Source: Dulcicalothrix desertica PCC 7102 (GTDB taxonomy: Bacteria > Cyanobacteriota > Cyanobacteriia > Cyanobacteriales > Nostocaceae). Taken from it: DNA of 64,000 nt. The stretch covers positions 1-64,000 of the forward strand of contig NZ_RSCL01000028.1 of NCBI RefSeq assembly GCF_003991905.1, read 5' to 3'. The notes below the pieces were generated by a model. It made no database searches. It saw only the letters and a program-made list of their open reading frames with translations, and was not told where the DNA came from. The translations under genes were made by a program, and so were the position numbers. Positions 9,601-16,509 of the stretch are shown here, piece by piece; the first letter of the stretch is position 1, and every line of letters begins with the position of its first letter.

Positions 9601-9754
9601 TCGTTTTTACACCCTCTTTTAAATTGGCGCCACGTTTTCCGTAACGAAAGTTAACAACATACTGCGCTTCACCAGTCTGGCAAATATCTACTTCATAAAT
9701 CTTGTCAGATGTACCTTCGCGATAATGCAGCGTCGTCCGCTTGATTAATTTCAT
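6635..9754 (-). CDS. WGR-domain protein with ARM/HEAT repeats, retron accessory
   Basis: This protein of about 1,039 residues starts with a WGR domain at about 1-75 (YREGTSDKIYEVDI ... FRYGKRGANLKEG), a module known from PARPs and DNA-associated proteins. After a linker the rest is an alpha-helical solenoid of HEAT/ARM-like repeats, for example AAPLLINLIGTGEPLRDY near 120 and many degenerate copies to the end. No catalytic motif is seen. I chose the ATG at 9754, which places the WGR domain at the N-terminus. An in-frame TTG at 9781 is possible. It is the first gene of a minus-strand unit with the SWIM gene. Type XIII retrons carry an ARM protein of this kind. A scaffold or sensor role is inference. 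Confidence 0.75.
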   Translation of the reverse strand: MKLIKRTTLHYREGTSDKIYEVDICQTGEAQYVVNFRYGKRGANLKEGVKTTQAVPLLEAERVFDKLVQEKTKKGYQDVSTPAPTTQTQPVAINKTREEAILTRLANNQPSKWKLERAIWRAGEAQIKEAAPLLINLIGTGEPLRDYCIAWSLGYCGNQEAIPILIQLYQNASSPEFVSRIAFEALLQLSDTRTKAELQAEMIEFLPKNLQKLARNGSAESFASELDHYFKHGDYKSFAVLDKLYQIDNNHVRPVLLEILRTAPYKPNYFKHLRHIFKMAEYRYDAEVFSIFAYRFEKEQGTFDNDNNYWEWNPTTQRYSKVEKRRHEDELKSPTSTKAYSNQTQAYLQRRIWRTLKQLGEEGAVEYVNMAASVLLEYSDADAEPIRETKFYRWNRSNWSRVEFCNTWDAYAGYITFNHILYENSARYELKTNSKAWKCKPGYKPGTPEPKREEAFPQLWEQHPQLLLRLLLQSQCSPVHEFAVKALQTCTSFHTSINIDNIIQLLQKPYEVTAQFACELGQSKYNPQEPNIELVLAVINSVSQTARSIAYHWIESNRKFFLQNTNFITAIIVSTHDDTRNFAKKLLSATVINDTTARVLLGRIIIELLAFTPEAPTEIIKEINEILLISFAPQLRTLGMSVINDLLAHPVLEIQELGARILLNHQTSPENLPSNIIESLLASSYETLRVIGIRLFGQLPDAKLLEDSTLIIAMAVSANSEIRNAIKPIIHRLGAAYPDFQIDVAHELIEILLTPEQHEGVHSYLLHLLQEQQGWMTSISKDTALSLLQTKSSAAQELGGLLLQANLNTWVSQFTTSEIVKLSNHEIIAVRQAAQQMLLQNIEQLRNNTQELTIAVKTLEAKWQDTRDFAFNIFTTQFGAQQFTPQVLISICDSVREETRKFGRDLLTQNFQTQDAEQYLLKFSEHPSSDMQTLVTNYLENYAKDNLERLQQLTPYFTTVLSNINRSRTAKQRIFQFLHNESQKSEQAAQIVAEIMTRQSLTIAKQDKATTLQIMLSIRKKYPHLTLPLNILTLTETRI

Positions 9755-10088
9755 ACTGCCCCCACCATTCAACTGTACCAAATTCTATTTTCGCTCTATT
9801 TTTTTGAAGGCGCCAGGGGGGGTGAGTATTTATATATTATTGGGTTTGTTCCTACCCGCATAGGGTTGAAAACCGCTATGCTAATAGCGAAAGTCCTCTT
9901 TTAGAGGACTAAGTAATAACTGTTATTTTAGCTACCACTAAGTTATCTATCATATAGTTTGTGCGCCAATGGCGCACAAATTCTAAATAATGGCTGCAAT
10001 TGGCAATTCTCAGTAAATATATTTTTGGTACTTAAATACTATATAATGTCTACAGAAATTACAAGCTGCTAAATCTAGCAAAGGAGGA
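9755..10088. promoter_or_regulatory. Divergent intergenic region with three hairpins
   Basis: The region separates the retron operon (minus) from the gene at 10095 (plus) and must hold both promoters. It contains perfect inverted repeats: CGCTAT/ATAGCG at 9874-9889, AGTCCTCT/AGAGGACT at 9892-9910, and TTTGTGCGCC/GGCGCACAAA at 9958-9980. The last is nearly a full palindrome and could be an operator. No open reading frame of note is present. Confidence 0.4.
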
Positions 10089-10094
10089 ATGTCT

Positions 10095-10790
10095 ATGACA
10101 AGTTCTGATTCTATCCTTTCCAATTATCAAACATTGGTGGCGAACCATGCTAGCCAATTTGACCCAGAGGTTACAGCTATACAAGAGTTGGTACAAGCAC
10201 GAATGCAAGAACTGCGTCGTTCTGAGCAGACTTTAGTGGAAGCGCAAACGGCAGAACTAAAACGTATTACCGATGCTTTGGCTACTGATGTGCGATGTTT
10301 GCTATCAACACCAGAATTGCGCGCATTTGTAGAAGAGTATAAAAAAGATTCGCGTGCTTGGTATAGTCAAAAATCTGACTCTAGCATTGCAGATGACCCA
10401 ACCACTTGGTTATTAGCAACGGTTGAATTACCTATAGGATTGAGTAACTATCAAACCCAGGAAGACCCTGATGGTTATGATGACGAGCGTCACCACATCT
10501 TATATAGTTATTCACTTTGCCTAACTATAAATGGTGTAGAGCGTCTGATTGAGGTACCTTACAAGCGAACCTACAATATTAATGAAGATAGATATTATTC
10601 ATTAGATGACCAAATCGACTGTTATATTGCAGGTGAGGTGGAAGATTTCCTTGATGAGATAGAGTATCCAAAAACATCAAGAGACCAACTCGTTAAAGAA
10701 TTAAGCGTTTTAATTGGATATGCGGAAAACATTCTTACTCTTAAACCAAGAGTTGTGAGTTTTGAATATATAGGAGCAACCGAAAGATAA
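10095..10790 (+). CDS. Hypothetical protein with N-terminal coiled coil
   Basis: I do not recognise the 231-residue product. Residues about 20-75 are helical and charged (VQARMQELRRSEQTLVEAQ) and probably form a coiled coil. The rest is mixed alpha/beta and rich in acidic and aromatic residues, with no catalytic signature or membrane helix. I start it at the ATG at 10095 because the ribosome-binding site AAGGAGG at 10081-10087 is 7 bases away. The ATG at 10089 is only one base from it. It sits between the retron unit and the isomerase gene. A structured inverted repeat follows the stop. Confidence 0.5.
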   Translation: MTSSDSILSNYQTLVANHASQFDPEVTAIQELVQARMQELRRSEQTLVEAQTAELKRITDALATDVRCLLSTPELRAFVEEYKKDSRAWYSQKSDSSIADDPTTWLLATVELPIGLSNYQTQEDPDGYDDERHHILYSYSLCLTINGVERLIEVPYKRTYNINEDRYYSLDDQIDCYIAGEVEDFLDEIEYPKTSRDQLVKELSVLIGYAENILTLKPRVVSFEYIGATER

Positions 10791-10799
10791 TAAGCGTAG

Positions 10800-10858
10800 G
10801 GTGTGTGGCGCCTTTGAAACAATTTGAACGTAGTTACATGCTTGTAGCGCCACGCACC
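10800..10858. repeat. GGTGYGTGG...CCACGCACC inverted repeat
   Basis: Arms GGTGTGTGGCGC (10800-10811) and GCGCCACGCACC (10847-10858) pair with one mismatch around a 35-nt loop. A similar element lies at 51706-51764. Position after a stop codon suggests a terminator or small mobile palindrome. Confidence 0.5.
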
Positions 10859-10890
10859 AATTTTAAATCATTACAATAACAGGAGGAATA

Positions 10891-11682
10891 ATGGAGTTAT
10901 ATCTAAGTTTATCTGCTTATGGTGGAGTCTCAACCCGTAAAGCATTGAGCGTGTTTTGGGAAGCAGGAGTTCGACATATTGAATTAGCAATTGGACCAAA
11001 ACCAGATATAGATACAGTACAGGCAATTCAGGATTTTAAACAACAAGGAATGATTTACCGCGCACATCATGCTTTTGTCTGGGATAATCGACATTATCCT
11101 TTTAGCTTGGCACAACCGCAAAAATGGGATTATTTTCAACGATTAGTAGATTGGTTAGCAGATAATAGCATTACAGCTTACTCAGTGCATGGTGGTAATT
11201 TTTCGGAGAGAACAGAGCGTGCGGCAGCTTATGCTATTTTCATTGAAAACATCAATTATCTGAACCAGCTATGCCAAGCGCGCGGAATTGTTTTGGGTGT
11301 GGAAACGATGTATCCAACTGTACCTGGTAGCGGATTTGAAAATCTTCTAGATAATAATGAGGAAGTAGAGCAGTTTTGTAAAGATGCTCCTCAAATTAAA
11401 ATAGTTGTTGATATGGCACATCTGAATATCTGGCGCCATTATAGTGATAAAGAAAAATTACAATGGCTCAAACTTCCTCCAGAACGAATTTTGGAAATTC
11501 ATATTTCTGATAATGATGGGTTGCATGACACACACACACGTATTACACAAAATACATGGTGGATATCGGAGGTTGCTCAGTTCCCAAAGGTGGTTCCCAT
11601 TGTGTTAGAAAGTAGATTAAATCGTTTGCCTGTTTCAATTGTGCAGCAAGAATACGACCGTATTGTTACTCTTATTTCATAG
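10891..11682 (+). CDS. Sugar phosphate isomerase/epimerase-like TIM-barrel protein
   Basis: This 263-residue protein has the AP-endonuclease-2/xylose-isomerase-like TIM-barrel layout: an N-terminal SLSAYGGVSTRKALSVFWE, YRAHHAFVW near 50, YSVHGGNF near 96, VLGVETMYP near 130, VVDMAHLNIWR near 168 and LEIHISDNDGLHDTH near 203. The His, Glu and Asp residues in these strand ends are the usual metal ligands. A strong ribosome-binding site AGGAGG lies 4 bases before the ATG. It stands alone between the retron and the CRISPR island, and its substrate is not predictable. Confidence 0.75.
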   Translation: MELYLSLSAYGGVSTRKALSVFWEAGVRHIELAIGPKPDIDTVQAIQDFKQQGMIYRAHHAFVWDNRHYPFSLAQPQKWDYFQRLVDWLADNSITAYSVHGGNFSERTERAAAYAIFIENINYLNQLCQARGIVLGVETMYPTVPGSGFENLLDNNEEVEQFCKDAPQIKIVVDMAHLNIWRHYSDKEKLQWLKLPPERILEIHISDNDGLHDTHTRITQNTWWISEVAQFPKVVPIVLESRLNRLPVSIVQQEYDRIVTLIS

Positions 11683-11744
11683 CTATAGGCGCCGAAGTTT
11701 CTAGTTTAGTGTTGATGCTCCAAATTTCAATATAATTAGATAAC

Positions 11745-11833
11745 CCTGCCATTTGCTATAAAATTTACCGTACTTTACCTTTGTTGGCGCCGAACCTTGG
11801 TAAAAATATCTATAAACTTAAAGAGTTGGACAT
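11745..11833 (+). pseudogene. Decayed copy of the cas3 3' end
   Basis: About 70-90 bases match the coding end of the split cas3 gene at 27893-27980. Shared stretches include GGCGCCGAACC and ATATCTATAAACTTA. The similarity breaks after TTGGA and resumes in the leader. About 140 bases present beside array B are absent here. This remnant shows that array A was copied together with part of cas3. Confidence 0.65.
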
Positions 11834-11849
11834 TTAACTAACAATTAGT

Positions 11850-12072
11850 TTATGATGTTAGTAGATTGATGTTTGGCAAACCGAAGCGGGGGCTAAAACC
11901 TGGGGGGTTCTGCCAAAATCGCCAGAACCTAGACAAGTTAATAGTTACAGAGTTTGGTTACTTGAGATAAATAAGAAATTGTCTCAATAGGAGCGCTTGA
12001 AATGAGGTCATTTTTCAGACCTGACAAAACAGATTGTAGAATCCTTGCTCTATAAGGGTTTCCAATGGCGGA
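11850..12072 (+). promoter_or_regulatory. CRISPR leader A
   Basis: The region is strongly similar to the sequences upstream of arrays B and C, beginning TTATGATGTTAGTAGATTGATG. Conserved parts include TTGGCA..CCGAAGCG, GGTTCTGCC..GCCAGAACC (inverted repeat), GAGATAA..TGTCTC and CAGATGGCGG-like sequence just before the first repeat (here CCAATGGCGG). It should hold the promoter for the precursor RNA and the integration signals for Cas1-Cas2. Confidence 0.8.
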
Positions 12073-13581
12073 CTTGATACGTAGCGATACCCGCTTGCGG
12101 GACTGAAACATAAAACAGGATTGTCTAAAACTAAGGTATTACTTCCTTGATACGTAGCGATACCCGCTTGCGGGACTGAAACGACTATTTTCTTTTAGGT
12201 TAAATACTCTTTTTCTAGCTTGATACGTAGCGATACCCGCTTGCGGGACTGAAACAAGTTTGTTGAACAACTGTCTTTTAAAACTTTCACCTCTTGATAC
12301 GTAGCGATACCCGCTTGCGGGACTGAAACTAATATGGAAGAAACAATTTACGAAGAAGAGTTAGCTTGATACGTAGCGATACCCGCTTGCGGGACTGAAA
12401 CAAAATGCCACAAGAGATAGATGACTATGTTCGTGCCTTGATACGTAGCGATACCCGCTTGCGGGACTGAAACAATCTAAACGCACTAGCCCCATGATTC
12501 GCTTTTATGCGACTTGATACGTAGCGATACCCGCTTGCGGGACTGAAACCCCACTACAACGCGGACAGTCGAACACGCTATCGAACTTGATACGTAGCGA
12601 TACCCGCTTGCGGGACTGAAACCTTTAATAGATGTAGGTGTTATTAAAGAGAAACAGACTTGATACGTAGCGATACCCGCTTGCGGGACTGAAACTTAGT
12701 TAATGGCGAGAGTAGAAATTCATTATCACTTCCAACTTGATACGTAGCGATACCCGCTTGCGGGACTGAAACCGGACAAGCATTAGACTTCTTGGTTGCA
12801 GCAGATGGAGCTTGATACGTAGCGATACCCGCTTGCGGGACTGAAACCATTTTCTAACTTGGGGACTATTAACAACAACTCCTCCTTGATACGTAGCGAT
12901 ACCCGCTTGCGGGACTGAAACTTGTCGTTTTACTCATGGCGCAATACAGACGGCTCTAACTTGATACGTAGCGATACCCGCTTGCGGGACTGAAACCCAA
13001 ATTTACGTTTGATTTGTCAAATGCCAACAGGGCTTGATACGTAGCGATACCCGCTTGCGGGACTGAAACCCTTTCTGTTGCATCTCTAAATCATATTGTA
13101 GACTGACTTGATACGTAGCGATACCCGCTTGCGGGACTGAAACACCGAATGCTTTCGAGAATAGTTTGCGTGCTGCCAGTCTTGATACGTAGCGATACCC
13201 GCTTGCGGGACTGAAACGTTTGATATTTCAATGGTCAAATTACCGCACCATCCAGCTTGATACGTAGCGATACCCGCTTGCGGGACTGAAACCAGAAAAA
13301 GTCAGGTTTTATTACTGAATGGAAGAGTCTTGATACGTAGCGATACCCGCTTGCGGGACTGAAACAACTTATACCGTTAGGCAATCAAGATGAAGTTACC
13401 TTGATACGTAGCGATACCCGCTTGCGGGACTGAAACCTCACTCGATAAAACTTCTCGACTATTTTTATCAACTTGATACGTAGCGATACCCGCTTGCGGG
13501 ACTGAAACTTACCTTGTCGCAAATCCCCAAAACTATCCCAAAAACTTGATACTTAGCGATACCTGCTTGCGGGACTGAAAC
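12073..13581 (+). CRISPR. CRISPR array A, 21 repeats
   Basis: There are 21 copies of a 37-nt repeat that starts CTTGATACGTAGCGATACCC and ends GCTTGCGGGACTGAAAC. Spacers are 34-39 nt. All copies but the last are identical by eye. The last (13545-13581) has two changes (CTTGATACTTAG and ACCTGCTTG), typical of the leader-distal end. After one more 35-nt spacer-sized stretch, a 12-base repeat stub CTTGATACTTAG lies at 13617. The leader is at the left, so new spacers enter on the left and transcription is plus. ACTGAAAC is the expected 8-nt crRNA 5' tag. Confidence 0.98.
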
Positions 13582-13601
13582 CAGTCTCAACTCAAGAGAT
13601 T

Positions 13602-13632
13602 GACCCTAAGTTTAAGCTTGATACTTAGGGTC
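13602..13632. terminator. Hairpin at the end of array A
   Basis: GACCCTAAGT (13602-13611) and ACTTAGGGTC (13623-13632) form a perfect 10-bp inverted repeat. The right arm is built partly from the truncated 22nd repeat and overlaps the stop codon of the convergent WYL gene. It may act as a two-way terminator. Confidence 0.5.
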
Positions 13633-15040
13633 AGTTATTGTATAAATTGTAAGTCTTTTGAATCTCGTCAGCTATTTGTTGGCGTAAGTCCCAAGGTAAT
13701 AATACTTCGACTTTTGAGCCTAAAGCTCGTAGCCATCGGAGTACGTAATAATCTGTGACTCGATAATCTACTCGGTAGTAAGTATCTGTGCTTGGACGTG
13801 ATTTAAAGGTTTTTAGTAAGTTTTTTTGCTGTTCTGGGTCTTGTGTATTTTGTTGGATTAATTCAAATACTGTTTGATGTTCTATTGGTGTAAAGGTTTC
13901 GTGAACGTTTATTCCTCTCATATAGTTGTCATGAAAATTCTGCTCAAACCTTAATATCATTAGTGATTTAGGTTTGTAAAAGTCGCATCCCCAAGCTTCT
14001 TTTAGTTTATCGTTTACAGTTTTTGGAGTATATAATTTATTTTGCCGATGTTGGTCTCTTAATAGCTGTGGAACACGGGGGTCTTCCCATTCTAATGTTT
14101 CTATTCCTGGGGATTTAATTCTATCAAGTCGATATTTGTACCAGTTAATATCATCTTTTGGAGTTAGACCATAAGCACAAAGATATTTAGCATGTTCCAT
14201 GAAGTATATACATACTGGATAGGCGGCACACTCTTTAATTTTATTTTGATGTGCGCTGTAGTAAGATAATAGTACAGGTTGTATTTTACCAGAATCCCAA
14301 ATCTCTTGTAGTTGGCTTTGAATGTCGTCTACGGCATCTTGTATAGGGCTAGATTCGGGTACAACATAATCTACGTACAAGAAAACACGGTGATTGTTTT
14401 CGTCTATATCTTCAGAGAATTCTTCTGCTAAAAGTGGATATCTTGGGTCGAGGAAGCTAAACATACCCAATGCTCCAGCAATATATGCTTGTTTTGTTTG
14501 TGTTAAATTACTGGCTGTATTCTCTGATGTTGCAAATATTTTTAATTCTTCAACACGGCAGAAATGTTTACTTCTCCCTGTTACATTCTCTAGTTGCTTC
14601 AAGCATTTTCGACTTACTAATAAATCAAAGTCACTTTGCAGCGATTTCCGAACCTGGGCAAACAAGCGTTCTTCTAAAAGTTTGTCTATATCAGAGTCAG
14701 CTATGGGTATTTGTTTCTGCAAAGCATTTCGCCATTCATCCAGGTTAACTTCCAAATCAGTTAAGCACTGTTTGGTTGTTTTATTGCAAGCGCAGTGTAT
14801 GTCTTGATGATTTTGTATATCTTCTTGTTTCTCGTCTTTGTGTGTTGTACTAAAAAATGCTTGGCGCCATTCATGATAAGTAAAGTTGTCTCCTATCGCG
14901 TATCCATTATCACTGTAGAGCCAACGTAACAGTACCCATAGCCTCAGCGCACGGGTAAGGTTCTGGATTTGGTCTAAAGAGCCTTTCGCTAAGTTTTGTA
15001 AATGTTGGGGATGAGGAAGACTATGGCAGTTGAGATTCAT
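13631..15040 (-). CDS. WYL-domain CRISPR-associated regulator, TIGR03985 family
   Basis: This 469-residue protein resembles the TIGR03985 family, which cyanobacteria encode beside type III loci. The C-terminal third contains a WYL-like ligand-binding region (YYRVDYRVTDYYVLRWLRALGSKVEVL) and a following helix. WYL proteins sense nucleotides or nucleic acid and control CRISPR-cas transcription. The gene is divergent from the III-D operon with only 113 bases between the starts, so control of that operon and itself is likely. It converges on array A. The CACNKTTKQC stretch near residue 83 may be a metal site, which is unconfirmed. Confidence 0.75.
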   Translation of the reverse strand: MNLNCHSLPHPQHLQNLAKGSLDQIQNLTRALRLWVLLRWLYSDNGYAIGDNFTYHEWRQAFFSTTHKDEKQEDIQNHQDIHCACNKTTKQCLTDLEVNLDEWRNALQKQIPIADSDIDKLLEERLFAQVRKSLQSDFDLLVSRKCLKQLENVTGRSKHFCRVEELKIFATSENTASNLTQTKQAYIAGALGMFSFLDPRYPLLAEEFSEDIDENNHRVFLYVDYVVPESSPIQDAVDDIQSQLQEIWDSGKIQPVLLSYYSAHQNKIKECAAYPVCIYFMEHAKYLCAYGLTPKDDINWYKYRLDRIKSPGIETLEWEDPRVPQLLRDQHRQNKLYTPKTVNDKLKEAWGCDFYKPKSLMILRFEQNFHDNYMRGINVHETFTPIEHQTVFELIQQNTQDPEQQKNLLKTFKSRPSTDTYYRVDYRVTDYYVLRWLRALGSKVEVLLPWDLRQQIADEIQKTYNLYNN

Positions 15041-15153
15041 ATGAGTTAGGCTATTTTAAGTGCAATTACCAAGTTAGCAGGTATCGGAAGAGGGGTATTC
15101 CGGTAGGGTGTAATCTTGGGAATATAAAAGTTAAAAAGGAATACATCTACCCT
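15041..15153. promoter_or_regulatory. Divergent promoter of the WYL gene and III-D operon
   Basis: This 113-base gap serves two opposite transcripts. It has a TATTCC...GGAATA inverted repeat around 15100-15126 and a further GGAATA near 15140, just before the start. These are candidate operator half-sites for the WYL protein. This is inference from symmetry only. Confidence 0.35.
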
Positions 15154-16509
15154 ATGAGTACATCTGAGTTTGACAATTATAAGGTTGACCACCTGTTTTT
15201 GCTAATTGGTGAGAACCCTCTGCCTAACTATGTTGCAGCAAATCTTTTACTTAATAAGGGTGGAACCCCGTACTTAGTTTATTCAACAAGTACAAAAATA
15301 TCAGCAGAACGTCTAAAAAGGATACTGGATAGTGACTTGAAAGGTTTTAAACATGCTCAACTTGTTCCAATTGGTGAATATGAATCAGATGCTTATCATA
15401 TACGAGAAATAATACGTCCTATAATTACATCTTTAAAAAATCAAATAATAGGTTTGAACTATACAGGTGGTACGAAAGCAATGTCTGTTCATTCTTACCG
15501 CACATTGTTTTATGAAGAATTAAACAGCAAAACGCATATACAACGGGAAGGCATATTTTTTAGCTATCTCGATCCTCGTAGACTAGAAATGTGTATTGAT
15601 AGAGAGTATAATGAGCGTGTCCATATTCCTGTTACAGCAAAACAATTGCCCGTAGAACTAGGAAAAGTTTTTCAAATACATGGATGGGTTTGGCAAGAAA
15701 AATCGCCTCCTATATATGCTCCTCAATTACCTGATGCCGCAACAGCCTTTGCTAATTTTCATAATAACGAAAAATTAATTAAGATTTGGCGTACATGGTG
15801 TAATGAGGTTTTGCGTAAACATGCCAAAAATCCTAATAACAAAATTTATTGGTTGTCAGAAAATCAACTAAAACAAAAAGAAGAACTATCTAAGTTGCCT
15901 TTGCAAATTCAATTAGATAATAAAGTAATTGAACTTAATAAAAATGAAGCAATAAATGAAGCTTTAAATTCTTTGGGCATCACAGGAGATAGTTTATCAT
16001 TATCAGCAATTCAAAAGCAAGGTTTAAAAAGCTTAGAGAAAGTTTGTGACTGGTTGGATGGAGAATGGCTAGAGCATTATGTTTTACAGCAAGTACTAAA
16101 TATTCCTAAAAATCTATATATTAATGATGCTGCAACATCTTTTTGGATAAAAAATCCTAATAATAATACGACTAAATTTCAATTTGATGTAGCCTTTATG
16201 AGAGGATATCAATTATTTGCTATATCTTGTACAACTATTGAACGTAAATCTGATTGTAAGTCAAAGTTATTTGAGGCTTATATCAGAGCGCAACAATTAG
16301 GTGGAATTGAAGCACGAGTGGCTTTAGTTTGCTGCGCTAATTCAGATGGTGTTAATGCATTGGAGACTGAAATAATTAACGTGTTAAATCCTACACCTGA
16401 TGAGATAAATAAGAATTATAAGCTAGCCGTATTTGGCAGAGAAGATTTAGCAGAACTTTCAACAAGGATTGGACAATGGATTCGGAACAATGAGGTAAAG
16501 CAAAAATGA
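15154..16509 (+). CDS. CARF-nuclease (Card1/Can2-like, DUF1887) type III effector
   Basis: This 451-residue protein has an N-terminal CARF domain with the cyclic-oligoadenylate-binding loop LNYTGGTKAMS at about 101-111. The C-terminus is a PD-(D/E)xK nuclease-like domain, about 300-400: EWLEHYV (E304/E307), FDVAFMR (D345), FAISCTT (S358) and a lysine near 371. Card1 and Can2 are nucleases switched on by cyclic oligoadenylates made by Cas10 during infection. The gene opens the III-D operon, and its stop overlaps the cas10 start by 4 bases (ATGA). That supports translational coupling and the assignment. Confidence 0.85.
   Translation: MSTSEFDNYKVDHLFLLIGENPLPNYVAANLLLNKGGTPYLVYSTSTKISAERLKRILDSDLKGFKHAQLVPIGEYESDAYHIREIIRPIITSLKNQIIGLNYTGGTKAMSVHSYRTLFYEELNSKTHIQREGIFFSYLDPRRLEMCIDREYNERVHIPVTAKQLPVELGKVFQIHGWVWQEKSPPIYAPQLPDAATAFANFHNNEKLIKIWRTWCNEVLRKHAKNPNNKIYWLSENQLKQKEELSKLPLQIQLDNKVIELNKNEAINEALNSLGITGDSLSLSAIQKQGLKSLEKVCDWLDGEWLEHYVLQQVLNIPKNLYINDAATSFWIKNPNNNTTKFQFDVAFMRGYQLFAISCTTIERKSDCKSKLFEAYIRAQQLGGIEARVALVCCANSDGVNALETEIINVLNPTPDEINKNYKLAVFGREDLAELSTRIGQWIRNNEVKQK

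Noticed and set aside
12644-12850. Open frame through CRISPR array A (minus strand)
   Set aside because: It is a translation of repeats and spacers, with the same peptide recurring at repeat spacing.
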